This document shows, one piece after another, positions 1 through 9,139 of a DNA stretch of 64,000 nucleotides. The stretch is from Bacteroidales bacterium (GTDB taxonomy: Bacteria > Bacteroidota > Bacteroidia > Bacteroidales > UBA932), in assembly GCA_017558775.1 (NCBI GenBank), contig JAFYTP010000002.1, positions 120,614-184,613 of the forward strand, given 5' to 3'. Under the pieces are notes generated by a model that saw nothing but the letters and a program-made list of their open reading frames with translations, searched no databases and was not told the origin of the DNA. The translations under genes were made by a program, and so were the position numbers. Within the stretch, counting starts at the first letter, position 1; each line of letters opens with the position of its first letter.

Positions 1-135
1 CACCAGGTCCTTACCGCCGCGGATGAACGGGAGCATGCTGAAACCCTTGACGGGAATGGTCACCCGCCGGCCCTGCTCCAGCACCTGCAGCACGTCCGAG
101 AAGAACAGATCGTTGTCAACCACCATCTTTTCCAT
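1..135 (-). CDS. S24/S26-type peptidase, N-terminal fragment
   Basis: The first 45 codons of a gene running off the left edge. The fragment begins MEKMVVDND and contains GFSMLPFIRGG at residues 31-41. The G-x-S-M-x-P form with its serine is the nucleophile motif of LexA/signal-peptidase-like (S24/S26) proteins. Such short SipW-like proteins are common in Bacteroidales, but their substrates are mostly unknown and this fragment says nothing about one. A second ATG at codon 4 is an alternative start. It is divergent from recG, with about 40 bp between the two starts. The catalytic lysine half of the domain lies outside the window. Confidence 0.6.
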   Translation of the reverse strand, partial: MEKMVVDNDLFFSDVLQVLEQGRRVTIPVKGFSMLPFIRGGKDLV

Positions 136-142
136 ATCCGTG

Positions 143-170
143 CAAAGTTACGAAAGATTTATTATTTTTG
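143..170. promoter_or_regulatory. Divergent -7 elements for peptidase gene and recG
   Basis: On the minus strand TAACTTTG (150-143) and on the plus strand TATTTTTG (163-170) both fit the Bacteroidetes -7 form TAnnTTTG and face away from each other. Neither has a clear TTTG -33 element. The plus element lies only 4 bp before the first recG ATG, which suggests that a later in-frame ATG (187 or 193) may be the true recG start. Confidence 0.4.
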
Positions 171-174
171 CGAT

Positions 175-2310
175 ATGAAGACGGCGATGGAAATGGACAT
201 CCAGTTCCTGCCGGGCGTGGGACCGCGCCGGGCGGCGCTCCTTAGGAGCGAACTGGCTGTGGAGACGGTGGGAGACCTGGTGCATCTGTATCCTTTCCGC
301 TACATCGACCGCAGCACCGTCCAGAAAATCGCCGACCTCCACCCCGACCAGGCCTATGTGCAGGTCATCGGCACGGTCCGGAAAGTCCGCCTGTACGCCA
401 AGAACGGCGCGGAACTGCCCGCCGACAAGGTCAAATACAACGTCGTCAACCGCCTCTCGGTGATGATTGCCGATGATACCGGCGAAATTGAGGTCAAATT
501 CTTCAAGGGCATCAAGTACATGCACGAACGCCTTGTACCCGGATCCGTATTCCTTTTCTTCGGAAAGCCGCAGGCGTACCAGGGACGGATCAGCATGGTC
601 CATCCCGAGTTCGACGCACCCGATCAGGCGCAGTCCGGTGTCCTGACGGGTGTTTACACCTCCACCGAGAAACTGAAGAATGGCGGCATCACCGGGAAAC
701 TGATGCTCAAACTGGTCGCATCGGCCCTTGACATCATCCTTCCCTCTTTGGAAGAAACGCTTCCGGACTACATCCTGCGGAAAAAAGGGCTGGTGCCGCT
801 GAGCTTTGCCCTGCGGCAGATCCACTTTCCGACGGACCAGAACGCCCTGGCGAAAGCCACCTATCGGCTCAAGTTCGAAGAGCTGTTCTTCCTTCAACTC
901 TCGCTCCTCAAGCAGAAGTATATTCGCAGCAGTAACGCAGTGGGCCTTCCGATGCCCCGCGTAGGCGAGGCGTTCAACCGCTGCTACCAATCGCTCCCCT
1001 ACGACTTGACGGGCGCCCAGAAGCGCGTGATCAAGGAAATCCGGGAGGACCTGAAAAGCGGGCACCAGATGAACCGCCTGCTGCAGGGCGATGTGGGCAG
1101 CGGCAAGACGATGGTGGCCGTGCTGTCGGCCCTCATCGCCGTCGCGAACGGCTATCAGGCCTGCCTGATGGCGCCGACGGAAGTACTTGCGTTCCAGCAT
1201 TTTGCAAACATATCGAAGTACCTGGCGCCTACGGGCGTGAAGGCCGCCCTCCTCACCGGTTCCACCGGTGTGGCGGCCCGGCGGGAAATCCACGCCGGCC
1301 TGCAGGACGGCAGCATCGGCCTTATCGTGGGCACGCACGCTCTCATCGAGGATACGGTCGCATTCAAGGCACTGGGGCTCGCCATCGTGGACGAGCAGCA
1401 CCGCTTCGGTGTGGACCAGCGGGCGAAGCTGTGGGCGAAGGGCGCCGGCGGCGTGGCCCCGCACGTGCTCGTGATGACGGCGACGCCAATCCCCCGCACC
1501 CTGGCCATGACCCTGTACGGCGACCTGGACGTCTCCGTCATCGACGAGATGCCTCCGGGCCGGAAGCCTGTCCAGACGCTGTGCGTGGGCGAAAACAAAC
1601 GCATCGCGATGTACAATTTCATCCGCGACGAGATTGCCAAGGGACGCCAGGCGTTCATCGTGTACCCGCTCATCTTCGAGAGCGAAAAGATGGACTACAA
1701 GAACCTGGAACTGGGCTATGAGGAGGTTATCAAGCAGTTCCCGCAACCCCAGTATCAGGTGGCCATCGTCCATGGGCGGCAGACGGCCGACGAGAAGGCC
1801 TTCTTCATGGACGCCTTCGCCGCGGGCCGGGCGAACATCCTCGTCTCCACCACCGTCATCGAGGTGGGTGTCGATGTACCCAATGCCTCCGTGATGGTCA
1901 TCGAGAGTGCCGAACGCTTCGGCCTCAGCCAGTTACATCAGTTGCGCGGCCGCGTGGGCCGGGGCGCCGAGCGCTCCTTCTGCATCCTGATGAAGGGCTA
2001 CAAGATCTCCAAGGAATCCCAGAAGCGCCTGGACCTGATGTGCGCCACGGAGAACGGCTTCGAGATCGCGGAGGAAGACATGAAGATGCGCGGTCCGGGC
2101 GACCTGGAAGGCACGCAGCAGTCTGGCCTCCCCATCACCCTGAACATCGCCTCCCTCGCCAAAGACGGCCTCATCCTCTCCGACGCCCGCGCCTACGCCC
2201 AGCACATCCTAGACCTCGATCCTACATTAGAAAAGCCCGGCAACGCGGTTCTCGCGGCCGAGCTTCGGAAAGACAAGTACGTCCAGAAGGACTACTCGCA
2301 GATTTCTTAG
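175..2310 (+). CDS. recG: ATP-dependent DNA helicase RecG
   Basis: A branched-DNA helicase that remodels stalled replication forks and Holliday junctions in the cytoplasm. The 711 aa length fits the family. The N-terminal wedge region starts with FLPGVGPRRAALL (helix-hairpin-helix-like), followed by an OB fold. Walker A GDVGSGKT is at residues 305-312 and the Walker B DEQH box at 406-409; TATPIPRT follows. The C-terminal helicase lobe has the QLRGRVGRG motif and the family-typical MRGPGDLEGTQQSG segment. ATG codons at 187 and 193 are alternative starts, and the position of the -7 element favours one of them. The stop codon abuts a palindromic repeat pair shared with the convergent peptidase gene. 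Confidence 0.96.
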   Translation: MKTAMEMDIQFLPGVGPRRAALLRSELAVETVGDLVHLYPFRYIDRSTVQKIADLHPDQAYVQVIGTVRKVRLYAKNGAELPADKVKYNVVNRLSVMIADDTGEIEVKFFKGIKYMHERLVPGSVFLFFGKPQAYQGRISMVHPEFDAPDQAQSGVLTGVYTSTEKLKNGGITGKLMLKLVASALDIILPSLEETLPDYILRKKGLVPLSFALRQIHFPTDQNALAKATYRLKFEELFFLQLSLLKQKYIRSSNAVGLPMPRVGEAFNRCYQSLPYDLTGAQKRVIKEIREDLKSGHQMNRLLQGDVGSGKTMVAVLSALIAVANGYQACLMAPTEVLAFQHFANISKYLAPTGVKAALLTGSTGVAARREIHAGLQDGSIGLIVGTHALIEDTVAFKALGLAIVDEQHRFGVDQRAKLWAKGAGGVAPHVLVMTATPIPRTLAMTLYGDLDVSVIDEMPPGRKPVQTLCVGENKRIAMYNFIRDEIAKGRQAFIVYPLIFESEKMDYKNLELGYEEVIKQFPQPQYQVAIVHGRQTADEKAFFMDAFAAGRANILVSTTVIEVGVDVPNASVMVIESAERFGLSQLHQLRGRVGRGAERSFCILMKGYKISKESQKRLDLMCATENGFEIAEEDMKMRGPGDLEGTQQSGLPITLNIASLAKDGLILSDARAYAQHILDLDPTLEKPGNAVLAAELRKDKYVQKDYSQIS

Positions 2311-2370
2311 ATGCCCGGTCAAGCCGGGCATGACGGTTTATGATTCGTCACTCCCGACCTGATCGGGAGT
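2311..2370. repeat. Inverted pair of REP-like palindromes between recG and S9 peptidase
   Basis: Unit 1 (2311-2331) has arms ATGCCCGG/CCGGGCAT around TCAAG and is followed by GACGG. Unit 2 (2350-2370, opposite strand) has arms ACTCCCGA/TCGGGAGT around the same kind of 5-nt spacer, with its GTGACG tail facing unit 1. The pair begins right after the recG stop and reaches into the 3' end of the convergent peptidase gene, so the last dozen or so peptidase codons are repeat sequence. It could act as a bidirectional terminator, though no T-run is present. Confidence 0.65.
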
Positions 2371-4581
2371 CTCCACCATCCAGCGGTTGAGCCAGTTGAA
2401 GTACGTCCTGTGCCAGTACAGAGCATTCTGGGGCTTGAGGATCCAGTGGTTTTCGCCCGGGAAGATGACGAGCTTGGACGGGACGCCCATCATCTGGGCG
2501 GCGTTGAATGCGGCCATGCCCTCATCGTACGGGACGCGGAAGTCCATGCCGCCGTGGATGCAAAGGATCGGAGTATGCCAGTTCTGGACAAGCTTGTGCG
2601 GAGAGTTGGCGTAGTGGCGGACGGCCTTGGGCGCGTTGGACCAGGGAGAGCCGGCCTGCTGGATGCCGCCGAAGGTGATGCCGTCACCGGCGGGACCGAC
2701 CTTACCGGTCTCGTAAGCATACTCGTGCGGAATGCCACCGTTATCCCAGTTCGGGAACCACATTTCCTCGGTCGTCATATACATGTGCTCCTCGTTGAAG
2801 ATACCCGCATGGGCGATGAAGCAATCGTACAGGTCACCGTGGATACCAGCCAGATAATAAACACTATAGCCACCGTAGGAAGCGCCGCAGGCGGCGAGCT
2901 TGTTCACGAAGGGTTCGGCCTTGATCATCTTGCCGGCGGCGAGATAATCCTGCATGTTCAGGCCGATGTAATCGCCCGAAATCTGCTCGCACCAGGGCTG
3001 GCCGAAAGCGGTCGTTCCGTGGCGGTTCGGCAGGACGACGACGAAGCCCTGATGGGCCATCAGACAGTAGTTCCAGCGATAGGACCATCCCTGCGACAGG
3101 GTACCCTGCGGGCCGCCGAGGCAGATCTCGATGGCGGGATATTCCTTCGTGCGGTCGAACTGCGGCGGATAGAGGACCCAGGTGAGCATTTCCCCGCCGT
3201 CGGCCGTCGGAACCATCCGGGCCTCGGTCTCATGCTTGTCCAGCTGGTCCAGGATATGGGCGTTCTCGAAAGTGAGCTGGTCGATGGAAGTGTCCTTCAC
3301 GGCCACGATTTCGGTCGGGAAGTCCATCGAGCAGTAGGTCGTCAGGAGCGTGCCGTCCTGCAGGATGCCGAACGGAGTGCCGAAGTCGAACCAGAGGCTG
3401 GGCGCGGTCCGGCGGAAGAAAGCGGTCTCCGGGTCGCAGATGACATTGAAAACGCCCTGGACGCCGTCCACCAGCGAATTGAAGTACAGCGACTTGCTGT
3501 CCTCCGCCCACACGGGCGCATCGACATTGTAAGCGAAATCGGCCGTCAGGTCGAGGATGTTCTCGATGGTGGGATTGGCGCTCTGCCCCTCCCCTTCCGG
3601 GGCATAGACCACATCGGCCACCATCAGCCGGACCTTGTCGGCCTCATAGCCGTCGCGTTCCATCGACAGCCAGGCGATCTTGGTGCCGTCGGGGCTCCAG
3701 ACCGGAACGGTGTCGTAGCCGCCGCCCATGGGGATGACGGTAGTTTCGCCGGTCAGGGGGCAATAGATGTAGATTTCGGTATCGGTGGAGAAGGCGTACT
3801 CCTTCCCCGTCTTCTTCTTGCAGGAATAGGCGATATAACGGCCGTCGGGGCTCCAGCAGAGGTTCTCGATGCCGCCGAAGGGGCCGTTCGGGAGCTGGAA
3901 CTTCACGTCGGGGCCGCCCAGGATGTCCAGGCCTTCGGTGATGACGCCATTCACCAGCGGGGCGATGAAGGTATGGTCGATCTCTTCCACCCAGTGGTCC
4001 CAATGGCGGTACATCAGATCCTCGGTCGCATACGCATCGGCCTTGGCGAGAAGCGGGTCGGTGTCCACGGGACGCTCGACGGAACTCTTCACCGGGCTGA
4101 CGAACATCAGCTGGCTGCCGTCCGGGGAGAGGGTGAACTCGCCGATGCCGTTTTCAACCTTGGTGACCTGGACGCGTGTGCCCAGTTTGCCGGCCTTGAA
4201 GGGAGCCTTCCAGACCTGGCCATCCTGCAGGAAATAGATGGCGTCGCCGTCGGGTGACCAGCGGGCGTTGTTGACGCTTTTTCCGTCGAGGGTGAGAGGC
4301 TTCGGGCGGCCGCCTTCGACCGGAATCGTATAGAGGTTGCGGACGCTGCGGTTGTCCGCGATCGAGGTGTAACTGACGCCGTAAAGGATGGTCTTTCCGT
4401 CGGGGGAAAGCTGCGGATCGGAGAGTCGTCCGAGGGACAGGAGGACCTCCGGAGACATCCGGCCGTCCTCGACCTTGATGTCGGACGGACCGATGTAACC
4501 TTCTTGTGGTTTCATGGGCTCATTTTTACACGCAAGGACGGAAAAAACCGCCATCGCGAGGGTTAACATTTTTGTTTTCAT
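2338..4581 (-). CDS. S9-family prolyl oligopeptidase-like lipoprotein
   Basis: A predicted envelope serine peptidase of the S9 family (dipeptidyl/acylaminoacyl peptidase type), which cleaves short peptides. The start MKTKMLTLAMAVF was chosen because it gives a clean lipoprotein signal ending in the lipobox SVLAC; an ATG 24 bases upstream (4605) is in frame but would overlap the WYL gene. The N-terminal half carries several WSPDG/SPDG beta-propeller (PD40-like) repeats. The C-terminal alpha/beta-hydrolase lobe has the nucleophile motif GASYGGY (Ser about 568), Asp about 680 in GGMDFRVP and His about 712 in ENHW. About 747 aa, normal for the family. The last residues (about TPDQVGSDES) are encoded by a REP-like palindrome. 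It follows the WYL regulator by 16 bp and may be co-transcribed with it. Confidence 0.9.
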   Translation of the reverse strand: MKTKMLTLAMAVFSVLACKNEPMKPQEGYIGPSDIKVEDGRMSPEVLLSLGRLSDPQLSPDGKTILYGVSYTSIADNRSVRNLYTIPVEGGRPKPLTLDGKSVNNARWSPDGDAIYFLQDGQVWKAPFKAGKLGTRVQVTKVENGIGEFTLSPDGSQLMFVSPVKSSVERPVDTDPLLAKADAYATEDLMYRHWDHWVEEIDHTFIAPLVNGVITEGLDILGGPDVKFQLPNGPFGGIENLCWSPDGRYIAYSCKKKTGKEYAFSTDTEIYIYCPLTGETTVIPMGGGYDTVPVWSPDGTKIAWLSMERDGYEADKVRLMVADVVYAPEGEGQSANPTIENILDLTADFAYNVDAPVWAEDSKSLYFNSLVDGVQGVFNVICDPETAFFRRTAPSLWFDFGTPFGILQDGTLLTTYCSMDFPTEIVAVKDTSIDQLTFENAHILDQLDKHETEARMVPTADGGEMLTWVLYPPQFDRTKEYPAIEICLGGPQGTLSQGWSYRWNYCLMAHQGFVVVLPNRHGTTAFGQPWCEQISGDYIGLNMQDYLAAGKMIKAEPFVNKLAACGASYGGYSVYYLAGIHGDLYDCFIAHAGIFNEEHMYMTTEEMWFPNWDNGGIPHEYAYETGKVGPAGDGITFGGIQQAGSPWSNAPKAVRHYANSPHKLVQNWHTPILCIHGGMDFRVPYDEGMAAFNAAQMMGVPSKLVIFPGENHWILKPQNALYWHRTYFNWLNRWMVETPDQVGSDES

Positions 4582-4597
4582 ATCAAACATATTTGTT

Positions 4598-5503
4598 TTA
4601 TTCATACAATTTCAATGCATTACGAAGCGCCTGCTTCACTTGCTCCCGCAAGGACTCCGGTTCGAGGATTTCGAGCCTTTCCCCGTGTTTCACGAGCTCC
4701 ATGATGAAGTTCGGATTGGGAATCACCCGTAACGCGAAGAGGCAATAACCGTCTTTTTCCCCCAGAAACATCTGGCTCGGATGGAGCGGCAGGTCCTGCA
4801 GATAGGCCGCCTCGCGGAGCGTCGTGCGGAGCTTCACGAGTACCGGCGGATCCCCCTCCGGAAGGTAGATGCCGTAGCTGGATTCGAAGAGTTCATCGAC
4901 CTGGAAACCCTTCGGCATTTTGAACTTATCACCCGTCGGCTTGAGCGCGAGGATACGGTCCATCGCGTACACGCGGAGGGCCGATGCTTCGCCGCTGTAG
5001 GCGACGATATACCACCGCTTGGCGAACTCCTTCACGGCGTACGGCCGGATATGCCGGACCTCCTCTTCCTCACTCATATATTTACGGTAATGGAGCTCCA
5101 TCTCCGCATTGTCCAGCATCGCCTGCATCACCGAGATGAGCCACTTCTGCCCGGAGGGGATGTCTTCCACCGACACCCGGCCGGAGAGGCGCTCTTTTCC
5201 CAGCGTGAGGAGATTGTTGACCGTAAAGGTATTGACAAGCCAGTCGACGGACTGGCGCTTGTCCACGGCACTCTCCCCCGCGTCTATATAATATCTATTG
5301 GTGCTGCGGTTGCAGGCGATCTCGATGCCGAACACCTCGGCGACCGCCTCCCGGTGGTTGTTGAACGACCGGCGGGGGTAGTCCTCGCCGCCGTAGCGGG
5401 CGGTCCAGCGGTCGGCGATCTCCGGAAGCGAAAGTCCGCGGTCGCCGGCGTCGATGAAGGTCTGCACCAGCCAGATGTATTTGTCGATGAGTTCGGAAAC
5501 CAT
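4598..5503 (-). CDS. WYL-domain transcriptional regulator
   Basis: A cytoplasmic regulator of about 301 aa. The N-terminal part (residues 1-90) is a winged-helix-like DNA-binding region; the central and C-terminal part carries a WYL domain, seen in HYRKYMSEEEEVRHIRPYAV and the following RWYIVAYS, normally a ligand or nucleic-acid sensor domain. The open frame extends further upstream, but the start MVSELIDKYIWLV was chosen because a promoter with TSS near 5518 lies just ahead of it and the upstream extension has no protein-like character. Its target is unknown; the S9 peptidase gene directly downstream is one candidate. Confidence 0.88.
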   Translation of the reverse strand: MVSELIDKYIWLVQTFIDAGDRGLSLPEIADRWTARYGGEDYPRRSFNNHREAVAEVFGIEIACNRSTNRYYIDAGESAVDKRQSVDWLVNTFTVNNLLTLGKERLSGRVSVEDIPSGQKWLISVMQAMLDNAEMELHYRKYMSEEEEVRHIRPYAVKEFAKRWYIVAYSGEASALRVYAMDRILALKPTGDKFKMPKGFQVDELFESSYGIYLPEGDPPVLVKLRTTLREAAYLQDLPLHPSQMFLGEKDGYCLFALRVIPNPNFIMELVKHGERLEILEPESLREQVKQALRNALKLYE

Positions 5504-5524
5504 AGGGATTGTGCCTCTGTTTGG

Positions 5525-5556
5525 CAAAAGTACGCAAAAAGCGGGAGATTCCCAAA
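5525..5556 (-). promoter_or_regulatory. Promoter for the WYL regulator
   Basis: On the minus strand TTTG at 5556-5553, a 20-bp spacer and TACTTTTG at 5532-5525 match the Bacteroidetes -33/-7 form. The predicted transcript starts close to 5518, leaving a short leader before the ATG at 5503. Confidence 0.5.
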
Positions 5557-5720
5557 CCGCGCCCTCCCTCCGGGGCTTCCGGAGGCTTACAAACTGTAAG
5601 GTCGCGAATCTTGGAACAAACACCAAAACGAACACATTGATAATCAAGCGAGTGCGAATATTGTTAAAAATTTTTCGATATTTTTTTGTCTTCCCAGTAC
5701 CAACAAAAAAAATTTTTATT

Positions 5721-5728
5721 TATTTTTG
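5721..5728 (+). promoter_or_regulatory. -7 element for gdhA
   Basis: TATTTTTG fits TAnnTTTG, 35 bp before the gdhA ATG. It lies in a very AT-rich stretch (about 5640-5765), unlike the GC-rich genes around it. No convincing -33 TTTG is found at the usual spacing. The rest of the 260-bp interval (5504-5763) shows only the WYL promoter. Confidence 0.4.
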
Positions 5729-5763
5729 TAAGCGGTTGTTAACTTCTTAGTAGTGTATATAAA

Positions 5764-7119
5764 ATGGACAAATTCACCCAGAACTACATCGACGGGTTCA
5801 TGGCGAACGTAATCGCGCGCAACCCGGGAGAAAAGGAATTCCACCAGGCTGTCCGCGAGGTCGTCGAAAGCGTCGCTCCTTACGTCACGGCTTACCCTCA
5901 CCTGCTGGATCTCAAGATCCTGGAACGCATGGTCGAACCTGAACGCGTCATCATGTTCCGTGTCCCCTGGATGGACGACCGGGGCGAGATCCACATCAAC
6001 CGCGGCTACCGCGTGCAGATGAACAGCGCTATCGGCCCCTACAAGGGCGGTATCCGTTTCCACGTGAGCGTGAACCTCTCCATCATGAAGTTCCTCGCTT
6101 TCGAGCAGACCTTCAAGAACAGCCTCACCACCCTCCCCATGGGCGGCGCGAAGGGTGGCTCCGACTTCAACCCGAAAGGCAAGTCCGACGCGGAAGTGAT
6201 GCGTTTCTGCCAGAGCTTCATGACCGAACTCCAGCGCCACATCGGCCAGGACACCGACGTTCCCGCCGGTGACATCGGCGTGGGCGGCCGTGAGATCGGC
6301 TTCCTCTTCGGTCAGTACAAGCGGCTCCGGGATGAATTTACCGGCACGCTCACCGGCAAGGGCCTGGGCTGGGGCGGTTCGCTCCTGCGTCCGGAGGCCA
6401 CCGGTTACGGCCTGTGCTACTTCACCGAGCAGATGCTCGCCACACGCGGCGAATCCTTCCAGGGCAAGACCGTCCTCGTTTCCGGTTCCGGTAACGTGGC
6501 CCAGTATGCGGCTCAGAAAGCCATGCGTCTCGGCGCCAAGGTCGTCACCCTCTCCGACTCCAACGGCTTCATCCACGATCCTGAAGGACTGGATGAGGAG
6601 AAGCTCGCTTTCGTGTTCGAACTCAAGAACTTCCGTCGTGGCCGCATCAAGGAGTATGTGGAGAAATACCCGCAGGCTACCTACTATCCCAACGAGCGTC
6701 CCTGGGGCATCCCTTGCGACATCGCCCTCCCCTGCGCCACGCAGAACGAAATCGAGAAGGCCGATGCGGAGAAGCTCGTCGCCGGCGGCTGCTTCTGCGT
6801 AGCGGAAGGCGCCAACATGCCTTCCACCCCGGAAGCCATCAAGATCTTCCAGTCCAACGGTCTCCTGTATTCTCCGGGTAAGGCCTCCAACGCGGGCGGC
6901 GTCGCCACCTCCGGTCTGGAGATGACCCAGAACTCCATCCGCCAGAAATGGACGGCCGAGGAAGTGGACGCTTCCCTCAAGCGCATCATGTGCGACATCC
7001 ACGCCGCCTGCCTGAAGTACGGCACTGAGGACAATGGTTACATCAACTATGTCAAGGGCGCTAACATCGCCGGCTTCATCAAGGTAGCCAACGCCATGGT
7101 CGACCAGGGTCTGGTCTAA
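5764..7119 (+). CDS. gdhA: Glutamate dehydrogenase (NADP-type)
   Basis: Interconverts glutamate and 2-oxoglutarate plus ammonia; in Bacteroidales this is a main ammonia-assimilation enzyme. The 451 aa length matches the hexameric bacterial class. The substrate-binding region is clear: KGGIRFH followed by PMGGAKGGSDFNPKGKSD, with the catalytic Lys at about residue 130. The dinucleotide-binding fold shows VSGSGNVAQYA, and SNAGGVATSGLEM is the family's C-terminal signature. It has its own AT-rich promoter region and appears to be a single-gene unit, with a hairpin and a new promoter ahead of the next gene. NADP preference is inferred from family length and likeness, not from residues I could verify. 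Confidence 0.95.
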   Translation: MDKFTQNYIDGFMANVIARNPGEKEFHQAVREVVESVAPYVTAYPHLLDLKILERMVEPERVIMFRVPWMDDRGEIHINRGYRVQMNSAIGPYKGGIRFHVSVNLSIMKFLAFEQTFKNSLTTLPMGGAKGGSDFNPKGKSDAEVMRFCQSFMTELQRHIGQDTDVPAGDIGVGGREIGFLFGQYKRLRDEFTGTLTGKGLGWGGSLLRPEATGYGLCYFTEQMLATRGESFQGKTVLVSGSGNVAQYAAQKAMRLGAKVVTLSDSNGFIHDPEGLDEEKLAFVFELKNFRRGRIKEYVEKYPQATYYPNERPWGIPCDIALPCATQNEIEKADAEKLVAGGCFCVAEGANMPSTPEAIKIFQSNGLLYSPGKASNAGGVATSGLEMTQNSIRQKWTAEEVDASLKRIMCDIHAACLKYGTEDNGYINYVKGANIAGFIKVANAMVDQGLV

Positions 7120-7176
7120 TTTGCCAAATCGGTTTTTTATCCCTAACTTGGTACTCATTTTAACGAATGAGTACCA
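7120..7176 (+). promoter_or_regulatory. GH97 promoter and start-spanning hairpin
   Basis: TTTG at 7120-7123, 20 bp, then TAACTTGG at 7144-7151 resembles a promoter. It runs into a perfect inverted repeat: GGTACTCATT (7150-7159), 6-nt loop, AATGAGTACC (7166-7175), extendable by one T-A pair. The first GH97 ATG (7167) lies inside the right arm; a second in-frame ATG (7176) follows it. It could be an operator, a translational control hairpin, or the gdhA terminator (no T-run is present). Confidence 0.45.
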
Positions 7177-9137
7177 TGTTTCGTATTATCTGCACTGTTC
7201 TGACGGCCGCGATGACGGCCATATCGGCCCTTGCGGCCCCCAATAACGGAAAAATCACAACCCTCCTGTCTCCGGACGGAAAACTCGCCGTGGATGTATC
7301 GGCAAGCAAGGGAGCTTTCTCCTATACCGTCCTCAAAAACGGCAAAGAACTGTTTTCTGTCCAGGATATCCGCCTGGTGACCGGTTCGGAGACGATCCCT
7401 GCCGGAAAGGTCAAGGCAGGAAAGACCCGGTATCTCCGGGACGAGTTCCACCCGGTGGTTCCGCTCAAGTTTTCCACCATTGTCGACCGGTGCAACGAGA
7501 CGGAATTCTCCCTCGGAAACGACGTGACCCTGCTCTTCCGGGTGATGGACAACGGCGTGGCCTACCGTTTCGTGATGGACAGGAAGAAGGATGTCGAGAT
7601 CTTTGACGACCACTTCGCCTTCGTCCCGGCCGACGGATTCAAAGCGCATTACCAGACAGCCGGGTCGTTCAATACCTCCTGCGAGGAGCCCTATCGCAGT
7701 GGTTCGCTGGAGGAATGGGCCGTCGCGTCCGACCGCAGGCTGGCCACCATCCCCCTGCTGATCTCCCGCGATTCCGACGATACGCAACTGCTTATTGGAG
7801 AGAGTGATGTTGATGATTATCCGAAGCAGTTCTTCACCTGTGACGGAATGGCCGTCCTCCCCACCTATCCGAAGTCTCCCCTCCGCTGGGAGCCCCGCGG
7901 GGACCGCAGCGAGCAGATCGTGGAAGAAGCACCGTATATCGCCAAGACCTCCGGCCAGCGCGCTTTCCCCTGGCGCTGGGTGGCCGTGACCGATTCCAAG
8001 GGCATCATTGAGCAAACCCTTCCCGCCCAACTGGCCCGCCGCAGCGCCATTAAGGATCCGAGCTGGATCCAGCCCGGCCAGTTCTCCTGGGAATGGTGGA
8101 ACGGCGCCACCCCCTACGGTCCCGACGTGGACTTCAAGGCGGGTTGCAACCTCGACACCTATAAATACTTTGCCGATTTCGCCGCGAAGTTCGGCGTGGA
8201 GTACATCCTGCTGGACGAAGGCTGGGCCGTGTCCACACAGGATCCCTTCCACGGCAACGCGGACTTGGACATTCACGCGCTCATCGACTACTGCAACCAG
8301 AAAGGCGTGAAAATCGTCCTCTGGCTGCCCTGGCTCACGGTTTACAACCACCTCGACACCATCTTCCAGACCTATGAGGAATGGGGTATTCCCGCGGTGA
8401 AGATCGACTTCATGGACCATGCGGACCAGTGGATGGTGAACTTCTACAAGAAAGTGACCGCCGAGGCCGCCAAGCACCATATCGTCATCGACTGGCACGG
8501 CGCCTTCACTCCCGCCGGCCTTGAGTACGAGTACCCGAACCTCCTCAGCTATGAGGGCATCCTGGGCCTGGAGCAGATGGAACGCTGCAAGCCGGAAAAC
8601 ACGCTCTGGCTGCCGTTTATCCGCAACGCCGTCGGCGCCGCGGACTTCACCCCCGGCGGTATGAATAACATGCAGCCGGACCGCTATCGTGCCTCCCGTC
8701 CCAACAGTGGTGCCCAGGGCACACGCGCCTTCCAGATGGCCCTGTACGTCGTCCTGGAAAGCGGCGTCCAGATGCTGGCTGACAACCCCACCCGTTACTA
8801 CCAGAACGAGGATTGCACCCGTTTCATCGCCAGCGTTCCCACAACCTGGGACGAGACCCGCGCCATCGAAGCCAAGGCCGGCGAATACGTCCTCGTCGCC
8901 AAACGGAAAGGCAATAAGTGGTTCATCGGCGGCATCACCAACGGCACCGAGCGCGACTTCACCCTCAAGCTCGACTTTCTCTCCCCCGGCACGCACAAAA
9001 TGACCGCCTTCAAGGACGGCCTCAACGCCGACTACCAGGCCATGCATTACAACAAGGTCGAAAAAAATGTCGACCGTACTCAGACGGTCGACATCCACAT
9101 GGTCCGCAACGGCGGTTGGGCCGCTGTGGTTGAATAG
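7167..9137 (+). CDS. GH97 glycoside hydrolase (retaining alpha-galactosidase-like)
   Basis: A secreted or periplasmic alpha-glycosidase with a signal peptide ending near ALAAP (about residue 25); 656 aa, a usual GH97 length. It has the N-terminal beta-sandwich, then the TIM barrel with EYILLDEGW and KIDFMDHADQW, and a C-terminal all-beta domain. The Asp of KIDFMD is residue 414, close to the nucleophile position reported for the retaining GH97 alpha-galactosidase of Bacteroides; inverting SusB-type members lack an Asp there. Retaining alpha-galactosidase activity is therefore inferred. ATG 7176 is an alternative start beyond the hairpin. The gene converges with exuT, with 2 bp between stop codons. 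Confidence 0.9.
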   Translation: MSTMFRIICTVLTAAMTAISALAAPNNGKITTLLSPDGKLAVDVSASKGAFSYTVLKNGKELFSVQDIRLVTGSETIPAGKVKAGKTRYLRDEFHPVVPLKFSTIVDRCNETEFSLGNDVTLLFRVMDNGVAYRFVMDRKKDVEIFDDHFAFVPADGFKAHYQTAGSFNTSCEEPYRSGSLEEWAVASDRRLATIPLLISRDSDDTQLLIGESDVDDYPKQFFTCDGMAVLPTYPKSPLRWEPRGDRSEQIVEEAPYIAKTSGQRAFPWRWVAVTDSKGIIEQTLPAQLARRSAIKDPSWIQPGQFSWEWWNGATPYGPDVDFKAGCNLDTYKYFADFAAKFGVEYILLDEGWAVSTQDPFHGNADLDIHALIDYCNQKGVKIVLWLPWLTVYNHLDTIFQTYEEWGIPAVKIDFMDHADQWMVNFYKKVTAEAAKHHIVIDWHGAFTPAGLEYEYPNLLSYEGILGLEQMERCKPENTLWLPFIRNAVGAADFTPGGMNNMQPDRYRASRPNSGAQGTRAFQMALYVVLESGVQMLADNPTRYYQNEDCTRFIASVPTTWDETRAIEAKAGEYVLVAKRKGNKWFIGGITNGTERDFTLKLDFLSPGTHKMTAFKDGLNADYQAMHYNKVEKNVDRTQTVDIHMVRNGGWAAVVE

Positions 9138-9139
9138 TT

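Noticed and set aside
148-1773. Long open frame on the minus strand opposite recG
   Set aside because: Antisense to a clearly conserved helicase; the translation is His/Arg/Asp-rich and without recognisable domains, as expected for shadow frames in GC-rich DNA.
2410-4257. 615-codon open frame opposite the S9 peptidase
   Set aside because: Fully inside a gene with intact catalytic triad and signal peptide; composition typical of an antisense frame.
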